A DNA stretch of 64,000 nucleotides from Methylocystis sp. B8 (lineage in GTDB: Bacteria; Pseudomonadota; Alphaproteobacteria; Rhizobiales; Beijerinckiaceae), in NCBI RefSeq assembly GCF_005771425.1, contig NZ_VBTZ01000006.1, positions 132,580 to 196,579 of the forward strand, read 5' to 3'. Below the pieces are notes generated by a model that saw only the letters and a program-made list of their open reading frames with translations, was not told the DNA's origin and made no database searches. Shown piece by piece: positions 14,731 to 22,072 of the stretch (position 1 is the stretch's first letter; each line of letters opens with the position of its first letter). A program made the translations under genes and the position numbers.

Positions 14731-14863
14731 TGTTTTGCCCTTTGCTCCGTCACGATTGCCGCTCTAACTGCATCGCGCGCTAGCGAAGAACGTTGTCCGC
14801 GACGTGATCGTATCGGATTGAACGCCGCCTAAGCTAGCTCGCCCGCCTTCCCGACGAAGCCAA

Positions 14864-14897
14864 AACGCCCCCCGCTTACATCCGGCGTCGGGGCGTT
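14864..14897 (-). terminator. Terminator-like hairpin downstream of a small minus-strand gene
   Basis: AACGCCCC (14864-14871) and GGGGCGTT (14890-14897) pair perfectly. On the minus strand the stem runs into TTTTGG. It lies 37 bp beyond the stop of the gene at 14935-15102. The loop contains TTACATCC, as in the hairpin at 13496-13532. Confidence 0.5.
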
Positions 14898-14934
14898 AAG
14901 TGCGACGGCGGGGGGCCGTCGGCTTGTTGTGAAT

Positions 14935-15102
14935 CTACGTGCGCGACCGCACGAATGCAATCGCGCCTGGCCGTTTGCTCGCCCGCAAAAGCGACTCCGC
15001 AAGGGCGAGAAAACGGCAGGCGTTAGCGCCCTCGGCGGCCCGCAGTAGGCCCTCCGCAAGCACCGCCCAAGCGAGGCGGCGGAGGCCGTCGTAACTCGTC
15101 AT
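14935..15102 (-). CDS. Hypothetical 55-aa protein
   Basis: The ATG at 15100-15102 forms an ATGA overlap with the stop of a longer minus-strand frame (15099-15329) whose last 30 residues (GVTATFHARLRARKYGFEVV) look like real protein. The product begins MTSYDGLRRLAWAVLAEGLL and continues RAAEGANACRFLALAESLLR. A terminator-like hairpin follows. The partner frame upstream collides with the HEPN-like gene on the plus strand, so this pair may be the surviving end of an older operon. Confidence 0.4.
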   Translation of the reverse strand: MTSYDGLRRLAWAVLAEGLLRAAEGANACRFLALAESLLRASKRPGAIAFVRSRT

Positions 15103-15164
15103 GCCAGCGGCTCCCCGCTAAGGTCCACAACCTCAAACCCATACTTGCGCGCGCGGAGGCGAGC

Positions 15165-15788
15165 ATGGAACGTCGCCGTCACCCCAGGCAGTTTATCGAG
15201 AGATCTGAGAGCGAGGAATATCTGCATAAAGCGGCTTGGTCTGTAGTTAACCGGCAGCTCCGACGAGCGGAAAAGAAACGTCGGGGTGCTCTCTATGACG
15301 ACCTTGTAGCGATGGTCTTCGCGTTCCACAGCATTGAAGGCTATTTGAATTTCGTCGGAGAGAAGATCGCTCCGGACCTATGGAAAAACGAAAAACACGA
15401 ATTCGGAAACGACCTCTACAAGAAACTCAAAGCGATATGTGAGCGCTGTGAGATCGACCCCCCAGAGAAGTCGAAGTGTCCGTACTCCACGATCGAGGCA
15501 CTGAAGGATTTGCGCAATAAAATGACGCATCCGAAAACACACAGGGCAAAAGAGGAAACCAAATTCACTGATGGTCAAGAACCGGAAATATTTTCCCCGA
15601 CGCACCTAGAAACACTCGTCAGTCACGAAAAAGCGCTTCTAGCGCGCGATGATGTGAGAAAAATTGCAGATCTCATCCACCCCGCCGCCAGAGGTCGATT
15701 TCCTGACTCCGGACTGGGCTCAGATCCATTCGATGGAATCACATCGATGCGTAATTCAAGCACGAGTCTGCTTAGCGACGATCCCTGA
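15165..15788 (+). CDS. HEPN-like protein (candidate RNase or defence-type)
   Basis: 207 aa, mostly helical. A long helix (DDLVAMVFAFHSIEGYLNFV) is followed by charged helices and then STIEALKDLRNKMTHPKTH (about residues 113-131). RNKMTH fits the R-X4-6-H motif of HEPN RNases, at the usual place at the start of the last core helix. No toxin or antitoxin partner is obvious. GC is lower than in neighbours from about 15200 onward. The start is uncertain: the first residues (MERRRHPRQF) lie over the remnant minus-strand gene. HEPN membership is inference from motif and helical pattern. Confidence 0.65.
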   Translation: MERRRHPRQFIERSESEEYLHKAAWSVVNRQLRRAEKKRRGALYDDLVAMVFAFHSIEGYLNFVGEKIAPDLWKNEKHEFGNDLYKKLKAICERCEIDPPEKSKCPYSTIEALKDLRNKMTHPKTHRAKEETKFTDGQEPEIFSPTHLETLVSHEKALLARDDVRKIADLIHPAARGRFPDSGLGSDPFDGITSMRNSSTSLLSDDP

Positions 15789-15869
15789 AACTGATAGTTA
15801 ACCGGATGCCCCAGGCGCGAAGCTGAAAAAAGGCCCGCGGCCATGAACCGAGGGCAAGGCGGCGAGACG

Positions 15870-15971
15870 TCAGTGCTGAAGCAGCAGCATGGCGCCGCCC
15901 AAAATCACGGCGACCACGACGGACGCGATCACTGCGTTAGCAATGGGAGGGGCGATCGGAGCGCGGGTCAT
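15870..15971 (-). CDS. 33-aa single-pass membrane protein
   Basis: The frame reads MTRAPIAPPIANAVIASVVV then AVILGGAMLLLQH, a single hydrophobic helix with a short polar N-terminus. The Shine-Dalgarno is weak. Such short TM peptides occur in islands and prophages, but at this length chance is possible. Confidence 0.4.
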   Translation of the reverse strand: MTRAPIAPPIANAVIASVVVAVILGGAMLLLQH

Positions 15972-16243
15972 ACGAAAATCTCTAAACGCAAGTGGACCAA
16001 ACGTCGATTAGGCACGTCGCCGCAAGCGTCCAGACGGAAGTGATCCTCATCCCGGAGAATGGCGGCGAACCGTGGGCCGCGCCATTCATCCGGCTCGCCT
16101 CGTAATGGGGCCTCATCCCGCTGGACAGCATCCCTTCTTATGCTAACCTTCGGCCGCGCCGAAATGACGCACGTCACCACTTATGGGTGATAGAAAAATG
16201 TCTGAAGACAAAGACTTGTGCGAGAAACAAAAGGGAGGCGGTC

Positions 16244-16408
16244 ATGGCTAAAGAACTCGAAATCACATCGAACGTCTACATCTTCGCTGGAATCGGCGCT
16301 GTTGTTATCGGCGCCCTTGCGAGTTTTGCTCTTGGCGGCTTTGCCAACACACTCGCCGCTGCTGTCGTCGGCGGCCTTGCGGGCGGCTGCCTCGGCCTCT
16401 TCTTCTAA
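16244..16408 (+). CDS. 54-aa membrane protein with glycine-rich helices
   Basis: The ATG at 16244 follows GGGAGGCGGTC. The protein MAKELEITSNVYIFAGIGAV then VIGALASFALGGFANTLAAA and VVGGLAGGCLGLFF has two hydrophobic, glycine-zipper-like helices, so it probably inserts in the inner membrane. No family is recognised. A terminator candidate lies 145 bp downstream. Confidence 0.7.
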   Translation: MAKELEITSNVYIFAGIGAVVIGALASFALGGFANTLAAAVVGGLAGGCLGLFF

Positions 16409-16553
16409 TCAATACGAGCCGACGCAGGGCTTGGCTCGGCGTCTGCTAGGGAGCGCCGTCAGCGGCAAAGCACCGCGATTGACCTAGGTGTGTTCGCGCC
16501 TAGTTGAGCCGCAGGCCGTTGGCCCTATGGGCTGGCACCGCCCTTGAACTTCG

Positions 16554-16582
16554 AAGCCCGGCCGGAAACGACCGGGCTTTTC
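16554..16582 (+). terminator. Intrinsic terminator candidate
   Basis: AAGCCCGG (16554-16561) pairs with CCGGGCTT (16572-16579), 8 bp, and TTTTCG follows. It would end transcripts of the small membrane-protein gene. Confidence 0.65.
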
Positions 16583-16601
16583 GTTTGGCGCTGGCGCTCT
16601 C

Positions 16602-17039
16602 AGCGCGAAGATCGTCACGTATGAAGGCGACGACGAAGCGGCGCTCGCTTTTGTCGTCAGCAAGAATCTAGCGCGGCGTCATCTCAACGAAGATCAGCGC
16701 GCGGCCGCTGCGGCAGAGATCGCGAATATCATGAATGGCGGTGATCGTCGTTCCGATCAGTCCGCAATATTGCGGGCTGAAAAAGTTTCTACGCCTCAAG
16801 CCGCCAAGATGATGAACGTGGCGCAGCGCCGCGTCGAAGCGGCGGCCAAAGTGAAGCGCAAGGCGCCGGAGGTTTTCCAGCGCGTCAAAGACGGGAAGCT
16901 GGCGACGCACGTACCCGACAAGGCTACAGCGAAGGCGCTAAGCTCAGGGGTCAATCGCGGTCGAGCTTTTTTTCCAACGCGTTCAATAGGTCGTGGACCT
17001 CAGCTGGCAGGGGCTCGCCGACGATCTTGGCAAGCTTAA
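16602..17039 (+). pseudogene. 5'-truncated ParB-like / KorB-like protein remnant
   Basis: The frame reads AKIVTYEGDDEAALAFVVSK, NLARRHLNEDQRAAAAAEIA, then VSTPQAAKMMNVAQRRVEAA and KRKAPEVFQRVKDGKLATHV. This is the end of a ParB/Srx N-domain followed by its HTH, as in ParB-like proteins of islands. The first half (start and GERR-type motif region) is missing; homologous-looking sequence begins abruptly right after a terminator. After about 16960 the frame runs into unrelated sequence. A short product from the ATG at 16731 is possible but unlikely to function. Confidence 0.55.
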
Positions 17040-17139
17040 ATTGCAGCTCTGTGCCGACATTTTCCAGCGCAGCGGCAGACTGTTCTTGAACCTCGCGGTC
17101 GAGAGCGCTCCGCCATTCGTTACATTCTTGTTTTTTCAT
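16951..17139 (-). CDS. 62-aa NepR-like protein (tentative)
   Basis: The protein MKKQECNEWRSALDREVQEQ continues to ENVGTELQFKLAKIVGEPLP and AEVHDLLNALEKKLD. The VGxEL....IVxEPLPxxxxxLLxxLE pattern resembles NepR, the anti-sigma factor of the alphaproteobacterial general stress response (IGxxLRxMYxxVVxEPxPDRxxxLLxxLD). The MY-containing core is not conserved, so this is a weak match. It overlaps the 3' end of the ParB-like remnant on the other strand. No ecfG or phyR gene is adjacent. Confidence 0.4.
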   Translation of the reverse strand: MKKQECNEWRSALDREVQEQSAAALENVGTELQFKLAKIVGEPLPAEVHDLLNALEKKLDRD

Positions 17140-17143
17140 GACA

Positions 17144-17168
17144 CCCCGTGGTCGTCGGGGCTTTTATT
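17144..17168 (+). terminator. Short intrinsic terminator
   Basis: CCCCG (17144-17148) and CGGGG (17156-17160) pair around TGGTCGT and are followed by CTTTTATT. It would end transcripts from the ParB-like remnant. Confidence 0.5.
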
Positions 17169-17292
17169 CTCAACGATCGGACGGAGGCAAGCTGAGCCGC
17201 AGGGATAGACCGCACTTGACGACGCGCTCGGCGCGAAGTCGGCGATGGTCGGAGAGGCAGGGTAGCGCATCGCGGACAGGATAGCGGCGGCC

Positions 17293-17338
17293 GGCTTTCG
17301 CCGGCTTCCGATTCGCTTCCGAAGCCTTCCGGCTTCCA
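17293..17338 (+). repeat. Right-end repeats related to GGCTTCCGAA
   Basis: Copies in the same orientation as at the left end: GGCTTTCG (17293-17300), GGCTTCCGA (17303-17311), GCTTCCGAA (17315-17323), CCTTCCGG (17325-17332) and GGCTTCCA (17331-17338), spaced about 10-12 bp. They lie 30-75 bp inside the right attachment repeat and mirror the cluster beside int, as expected for arm-type sites of the element. Confidence 0.65.
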
Positions 17339-17367
17339 TTGATTTTTTAGCTAAGTATTTGATTTTT

Positions 17368-17414
17368 TGGAGCGGGCGAAGGGATTCGAACCCTCGACCC
17401 CAACCTTGGCAAGG
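17368..17414 (-). repeat. attR: element-side copy of the 47-bp attachment repeat
   Basis: Identical to 2563-2609 and forming the 3' part of the intact tRNA-Gly. Integration therefore kept the tRNA functional, with its 3' part now supplied by the element. Confidence 0.95.
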
Positions 17415-17442
17415 TTGTGCTCTACCCCTGAGCTACACCCGC
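17368..17442 (-). tRNA. tRNA-Gly (anticodon GCC)
   Basis: Complete 75-nt cloverleaf: acceptor GCGGGTG/CGCCCGC, D-arm GCTC/GAGC, anticodon stem CAACC/GGTTG with loop TTGCCAA, T-arm GAGGG-TTCGAAT-CCCTT and encoded CCA. It is the attachment gene of the integrative element to its left. Confidence 0.97.
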
Positions 17443-17577
17443 ATCCGTCGCGCCGGCAAAGCGTGTCGCCGAACCGTCGCGGGCGTCGTTATGCCGGAAA
17501 CGAATTTGCTTTGCAACAGGCGCGGCGCGCCTGAAGTCGACGCTACAGAAGGGACGGACTCCCGGAGCGTCGCTGCG

Positions 17578-17748
17578 TCATTGGATCATGCGCGCTGTGC
17601 CGCCGGTGTTTCCGGTGATGTTTGCGCTATCTGGCGATATCCAATGCGGGACCCAGGTAAGAGCGAGGACAACAAATGCGGCGAAGCCAATAAGATACGC
17701 GAGGATCCTGCCGACTTCCGCGCCTCCGTGAACATTAACGGCCATTTG
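17578..17748 (-). CDS. Small single-pass membrane protein
   Basis: 56 aa. The ATG at 17748 is chosen because GGAGAGGCAA precedes it; longer upstream frames lack a ribosome site. The sequence runs MAVNVHGGAEVGRILAYLIG, then a hydrophobic helix (FAAFVVLALTWVPHW) and a polar, Asn/Thr-rich tail. No family recognised. It is the first chromosomal gene to the right of the element. Confidence 0.65.
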   Translation of the reverse strand, partial: QMAVNVHGGAEVGRILAYLIGFAAFVVLALTWVPHWISPDSANITGNTGGTARMIQ

Positions 17749-17980
17749 CCTCTCCATCTTTCTGTTGTCCGGTGTTCGCCGGAGGGACAGGGACGGCGAC
17801 GGACGATGCAGCGATGAGCGCCGTCGCCGTCCGCCAAGACAGCCAACAGGGGGCGCTGCCGTGGCTAACGCGCAGTCTGCGGAGGCGGGAGCCAAGAACA
17901 AGGACCACAAGCTGTATTTTCTATGGTCAAATACTTGGTATCATTAGATTTATACTGGATGGATCCAGGAGCCGCCCGCC

Positions 17981-18526
17981 ATGTCCGACGCGCTGAGCTA
18001 TCAAGACATCATCGATCTGCTCGCGCTTGAGCCGAACGCGACATGCGGATTTGTCCGCATCACTTATACGAGCAAGCTCTCCTTCGCCGCCGACGCGCTG
18101 CCGGCGCCCTTCGCACGCAGCGGGCCAGTGGGTTCGGCGCTCTATTTTCTTGTGACGCCGCACGCGCCGGTGCGGCTGCACCGAATTCGCAACGATCAGC
18201 TCTATCATTATTACCTGGGCGATCCGCTGGAGCTGTTCATGCTGCATAACGACGGCTCGACCGAGCGCATCGTCGTCGGACCCGATCTACGCGCCGGCCA
18301 CCGCGTTCAGCTGCTCATTCCCGGCGACACTTTTCACACGGCGCGGCTCTTAGGGAGCGGACGCTGGTTTTTTGGCGCGAGCACTGAGTGGCCGGGCGTC
18401 ACGCCGCAGGATGTCGAGATCGGCGATCTGGATCAACTAGCGACGCAATATCCTGGCGTGGCGCCCGAGATCCGCGCCATTGCGGCTTCGGTCAGAGAGG
18501 TTCCGACCGCGCCTGTGCCGCGGTAG
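17981..18526 (+). CDS. Cupin superfamily protein, DUF985 type
   Basis: 181 aa. The DUF985 (Cupin_5) pattern is clear: SALYFLVTPHAPVRLHRIRN, QLYHYYLGDPLELFMLH and the second cupin motif LLIPGDTFHTARLLGSG then WFFGASTEWPG. This family makes a beta-barrel, sometimes sugar-binding, and its enzymatic role is unknown. The start follows CAGGAGCCGCCC. A convergent IalB-family gene ends 1 bp beyond the stop. Confidence 0.9.
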   Translation: MSDALSYQDIIDLLALEPNATCGFVRITYTSKLSFAADALPAPFARSGPVGSALYFLVTPHAPVRLHRIRNDQLYHYYLGDPLELFMLHNDGSTERIVVGPDLRAGHRVQLLIPGDTFHTARLLGSGRWFFGASTEWPGVTPQDVEIGDLDQLATQYPGVAPEIRAIAASVREVPTAPVPR

Positions 18527-19189
18527 CTATTTGCATTCCTGCACGGCGCGGGCGAGCGCTTCCGACAATCCTTTGAGAGAGTAGCTGTCGGTCGTGCTTG
18601 TGCCCTTGGACGAAGAAGCCTTCACGATGAGCTTGGAGCCGCCACGCAGCGCGCCCACGAATTCCCGCTCACGAGTCTGATCTTTCACCCAGGCGTTCGT
18701 TCCTTTGGTGATCAATTCGTAACTGTCGCCGTCGATGTCGGCCATTGCGGCCGAACCGTCTTTCGTCGGATAGCCAAGACTGATTGCGACCTCGTTGTGA
18801 ATATTCTCGGCGGGCCGCGTCGAGATGAAGATATAGGCGGAGGAGTCTTTGAGCTTGGATTTCGGGGTGCGCTCCTTCGGTTGCCCGAGCGCATAGCAGG
18901 TTCTATTGCGCCCGCTCTGAGCGGCGTAGGCGCCCCATTCTCCGAAGCTGCCGATCTGCTCCGGCTTGTCGGATCCCTTGTCGGCCGCCGGCTTCTCGGC
19001 TTTTTCGTTCTTGGCCGGTTTGCGCTTACTAGCGGCTTTCGAGCCGGCGTCTTCAGCCGGAGCTTCTTCGGCCTTCGGTTTGGTCTCCGCCTTAGGTTTC
19101 GCTTCGGCTACGCCAAAAGCGAAGGCTAGGACCAGGGTTGCGGCGAGCGAAAGGAAAACGCGGAAGCGCGGAAGGGAGTCTATTGGCAT
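18527..19189 (-). CDS. Invasion-associated locus B (IalB) family secreted protein
   Basis: About 220 aa from the ATG at 19189. A signal peptide (LSLAATLVLAFAFGVAEA) is followed by a low-complexity Lys/Ala/Glu-rich region (about residues 30-85, with repeats such as KPKAE) and the IalB domain (SFGEWGAYAAQSGRNRTCYA; AYIFISTRPAENIHNEVAI; FVGALRGGSKLIVKASS). IalB proteins are periplasmic and common in Rhizobiales, including non-pathogens; their role is unclear. Here only the C-terminal half is conserved. Confidence 0.85.
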   Translation of the reverse strand: MPIDSLPRFRVFLSLAATLVLAFAFGVAEAKPKAETKPKAEEAPAEDAGSKAASKRKPAKNEKAEKPAADKGSDKPEQIGSFGEWGAYAAQSGRNRTCYALGQPKERTPKSKLKDSSAYIFISTRPAENIHNEVAISLGYPTKDGSAAMADIDGDSYELITKGTNAWVKDQTREREFVGALRGGSKLIVKASSSKGTSTTDSYSLKGLSEALARAVQECK

Positions 19190-19260
19190 AGGCTCAGAGT
19201 CTACTGTCGCCTCATGGCGCGAACAAGAGCCTGAAGCGAGGCCCCAAACGCGGCGCAAGA

Positions 19261-20031
19261 TCAGCCCTCTTTCTTCGCGGCCATCAGATAATTGACGTCG
19301 GTGTCATGGCTTTTGCGCCAGGTTTTCGTCAGCGGCTGCAAGCTCATTCCAGCTCGGTCAATTTCCCGCATGCCGCCTTGACGCACCCACGACGAGAGTT
19401 CGTCGGGGCGAATGAATTTGTCATGATTGTGCGTGCCCTTCGGCACCCAGCCGAGCACATATTCGGCGGCGACGATCGCCAGCAGATAGCTCTTCATCGT
19501 CCGGTCTATGGTCGCCAGGAAGAGGAGCCCGCCGGGTTTCAGCAGCCGCCCCAGCATGGCGATGAATTCCCGCGGCCCTTCGACATGCTCGATGACTTCG
19601 AGGGCGGCCACGGCGTCGAACTGCTCGCCGGCCGCGGCGAGGTCTTCGGCGGTGATATTGCGGTAGTCGATATCGAGGCCGGACTTCTCGGCGTGCTTTT
19701 TTGCAATGGCGATGTTGTTTGGCGCAGGATCAACGCCGGTCACGCGCGCCCCGAGCTGCGCCAGCGACTCGCTCAATATGCCGCCGCCGCAGCCGATGTC
19801 GGCGATGCGCACGCCCTCAAGAGGACGGTGTCCGGGCGCATTCAAGGCTCCGGCGTCATGCCGGATGAACCGGCGGACGTGGTCGCGGATGTAGTCCACG
19901 CGGACGGGGTTGATCTCGTGGAGGATCCCCATCTTGCCGTTCTTGTCCCACCAAAGCTCGGCCAACCGGTTGAAGCGCGCGACATCCTCCGGGTCGACGC
20001 TGGCGGAATGAGGAGTGGAGCGTTCGGGCAA
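19261..20031 (-). CDS. ubiG: Ubiquinone biosynthesis O-methyltransferase UbiG
   Basis: Class I SAM methyltransferase carrying out both O-methylations in ubiquinone synthesis. UbiG marks are present: ASVDPEDVARFNRLAELWWD at the N-terminus, SAM motif I IADIGCGGGILSESLA, VAALEVIEHV, and the C-terminal KGTHNHDKFI. I place the start at TTG 20031 (MPERSTPHSAS; 256 aa, normal for UbiG) since the longer ATG-initiated frame has no UbiG-like sequence and would run through the lysC promoter and start. It diverges from lysC over about 136 bp. Confidence 0.93.
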   Translation of the reverse strand: MPERSTPHSASVDPEDVARFNRLAELWWDKNGKMGILHEINPVRVDYIRDHVRRFIRHDAGALNAPGHRPLEGVRIADIGCGGGILSESLAQLGARVTGVDPAPNNIAIAKKHAEKSGLDIDYRNITAEDLAAAGEQFDAVAALEVIEHVEGPREFIAMLGRLLKPGGLLFLATIDRTMKSYLLAIVAAEYVLGWVPKGTHNHDKFIRPDELSSWVRQGGMREIDRAGMSLQPLTKTWRKSHDTDVNYLMAAKKEG

Positions 20032-20167
20032 GAGGAGGCCTCGCGAATATGCGGATAAATTGGGTAAATCTTGGAGGCGAGCGTCGCCGTTGACAGGCCC
20101 GCCGGCGCGGACACATATAGCGCCGCTTTCTGCGGGACGCGAGCGTCTCGCCCATTTCCCGGTCCTC

Positions 20168-21400
20168 ATGTCACGCTTGGTCATGAAATTCGGCGGCACG
20201 TCGGTCGCCACTGTCGATCGCATCCATAATGTCGCGCGCCACGTGAAACGCGAGGTCGACGCCGGGCATGAGGTCGCGGTCGTCGTCTCTGCGATGGCCG
20301 GCAAGACCAACGAACTCGTCGCTTGGTGCAAAGAGGCGGCGCCGCTTTACGATCAGAGCGAATATGACACCGTCGTCGCCTCCGGGGAGCAGGTGACGGC
20401 CGGACTTCTCGCCATCGCCTTGCAGAAGGCGGGCATGCCCGCCCGTTCTTGGCTCGGCTGGCAAGCGCCGATCTACACCAATGCCGCGCATGGTGCGGCG
20501 CGCATCGAATCGATCGACGGCTCGGGCATCGTTGACGGTTTCGGCCGCGGAGAAATCGCCGTCGTTGCGGGCTTTCAGGGCGTGCACAAGAACAGCGGAC
20601 GGATCACGACGCTCGGCCGCGGCGGCTCCGACACCAGCGCCGTCGCGCTGGCCGCGGCGATCAGGGCCAACCGCTGCGACATCTACACGGACGTCGATGG
20701 CGTCTACACCACTGATCCCCGCGTTGTGCCGAAGGCGCACCGGATGGACAAAATCTCCTTCGAAGAGATGCTGGAGATGGCGTCGCTCGGCGCAAAGGTT
20801 TTGCAGGTGCGCTCAGTCGAGGTCGCTATGGTGCACGGCGTCGCGACTTATGTGCGCTCGTCGTTCGACGACCCGGAAAATCCGGGGCAGGGGACGTTGA
20901 TCTGCAACGAGGAGGACATCGTGGAAGCCCAAGTCGTCACAGGCATCGCCTTCTCGCGCGACGAGGCGCAAATCACGCTTCGGCGCGTCGCGGACAAGCC
21001 GGGCGTCGCGGCCGCGGTGTTCATGCCGCTGGCTGAGGCGGGGATCAACGTCGACATGATCGTGCAGGTCGTCTCTGAGGAGGGAATGACCGACATGACC
21101 TTCACAGTTGGCACAGCCGATTATGAGCGCGCCTTTGCGATCATTGAAAAGGTCAAGGATGCGGTCGGTTTCGCGCACATGACCGGCGAAAAGGACGTGG
21201 CCAAGATTTCGGCGATCGGGATCGGCATGCGCAGCCATGCCGGCGTCGCCGCTCAGGCGTTCCGCGCACTCTCGGAGAAGGGCGTCAACATCCGCGCAAT
21301 CACCACGTCGGAGATCAAATTTTCCGTGCTGATCGACGAGGCCTACACCGAACTCGCCGTTCGGACGCTGCACTCGCTTTACGGCCTCGACGCCGCATAG
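20168..21400 (+). CDS. lysC: Aspartate kinase (LysC)
   Basis: 410 aa from the ATG at 20168. The kinase domain begins MSRLVMKFGGTSVATVDRIH and contains TTLGRGGSDTSAVALAAAI; two C-terminal ACT domains follow (ITLRRVADKPGVAAAVF; KISAIGIGMRSHAGVAAQAF). It phosphorylates aspartate, the first step to lysine, threonine and methionine, and the ACT domains allow feedback inhibition. Size and organisation match monofunctional alphaproteobacterial aspartokinase. The longer frame upstream (from 20015) is rejected because it overlaps ubiG. Confidence 0.96.
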   Translation: MSRLVMKFGGTSVATVDRIHNVARHVKREVDAGHEVAVVVSAMAGKTNELVAWCKEAAPLYDQSEYDTVVASGEQVTAGLLAIALQKAGMPARSWLGWQAPIYTNAAHGAARIESIDGSGIVDGFGRGEIAVVAGFQGVHKNSGRITTLGRGGSDTSAVALAAAIRANRCDIYTDVDGVYTTDPRVVPKAHRMDKISFEEMLEMASLGAKVLQVRSVEVAMVHGVATYVRSSFDDPENPGQGTLICNEEDIVEAQVVTGIAFSRDEAQITLRRVADKPGVAAAVFMPLAEAGINVDMIVQVVSEEGMTDMTFTVGTADYERAFAIIEKVKDAVGFAHMTGEKDVAKISAIGIGMRSHAGVAAQAFRALSEKGVNIRAITTSEIKFSVLIDEAYTELAVRTLHSLYGLDAA

Positions 21401-21484
21401 CATGCCTCATATAGCCACGCTTGAAGCCTAGCGTCGCCGCGACATCTCTCCCGCAACCGCAGTGTTTGCGGGGGAGGACGTCCA

Positions 21485-21916
21485 ATGGAAGATCTCACCA
21501 AAAACGTCATCGCCGAGACGAAGCTCGATCCGAACGTCGCCAAGGCGGCGATTGGGCTCGTGCTTCGTTTTCTTCGCGACAAGGATAAGACCGGCAATAT
21601 GCAGGTCATGATCGCCAAGATGCCGAGCGCCCAAGAGGCCGTCGACACGGCGCAGTTTGTCGGCGACGGCGGCGTCACTCAGACCATAGAAGGCATGACG
21701 AGTCTTTTCGGTCGTGGCCGCGCCGATGTGAACATTCTCGCTGGACAGCTCGAAAAACTGGGGATCAGCGAAGTTCAAACCGACGCTTTGGTGCGCCAAG
21801 TTCTAAATTGCGCCGAAACGATCCTTGGAGCCGATGGGGTCGAGAAGATCCGAAGCATCCTGCCTGCCTTGCGCGAGCGAACTGGCACGCGGACCGATCT
21901 TCGCCGATCAGCGTAA
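21485..21916 (+). CDS. Hypothetical helical protein, paralogue of the next gene
   Basis: 143 aa with GGGGAGG upstream. The N-terminal part AKAAIGLVLRFLRDKDKTGN then MIAKMPSAQEAVDTA matches the following gene (ARTAIGLVLGFLQKESPDGA; LDTLPGAQEAIASA), so the two are tandem duplicates. The fold resembles DUF2267/DUF2780-type small helical proteins. No signal peptide. A near-palindrome around 21445-21475 (CTCCCGCAA..TTTGCGGGGGAG) overlaps the ribosome-binding site and could affect translation. Confidence 0.7.
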   Translation: MEDLTKNVIAETKLDPNVAKAAIGLVLRFLRDKDKTGNMQVMIAKMPSAQEAVDTAQFVGDGGVTQTIEGMTSLFGRGRADVNILAGQLEKLGISEVQTDALVRQVLNCAETILGADGVEKIRSILPALRERTGTRTDLRRSA

Positions 21917-22072
21917 GGTTCCGGAGATGGCGCGCGCGGTAAGCGCGCGTCAGCCGTCCCGCCAAATCCAACCTACCTCGTGCGAAAGCGCGAGCGGAGC
22001 GGCCTTGATTTTCATCCCCGTCGCGGCGACAGTCCTCGCGTTTTCCGACTTAGGAAGTGTGGGAGGCCCGAT

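Larger units (their letters stand above)
2563..17414. mobile_element. 14.8 kb integrative element inserted in a tRNA-Gly(GCC) gene (phage-satellite or island-like)
   Basis: A 47-bp exact direct repeat brackets the region (2563-2609 and 17368-17414). The right copy is part of an intact tRNA-Gly; the left copy is the displaced 3' part of that gene. A tyrosine recombinase lies 152 bp inside the left end, and the same short repeat (GGCTTCCGAA and variants) clusters inside both ends. Left-half genes are collinear, overlap by 4 bp at several junctions, and encode small HTH, replication-like and phage-like proteins. The right half is a mosaic of lower-GC cargo and remnants on both strands. No portal, terminase, capsid, tail, relaxase or type IV secretion gene was seen. 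PICI-like identity is inference. Confidence 0.92.

Noticed and set aside
19261..20331. ubiG with the longer ATG-initiated N-terminus
   Set aside because: It would run through the lysC promoter and start codon, and the added sequence does not resemble UbiG.
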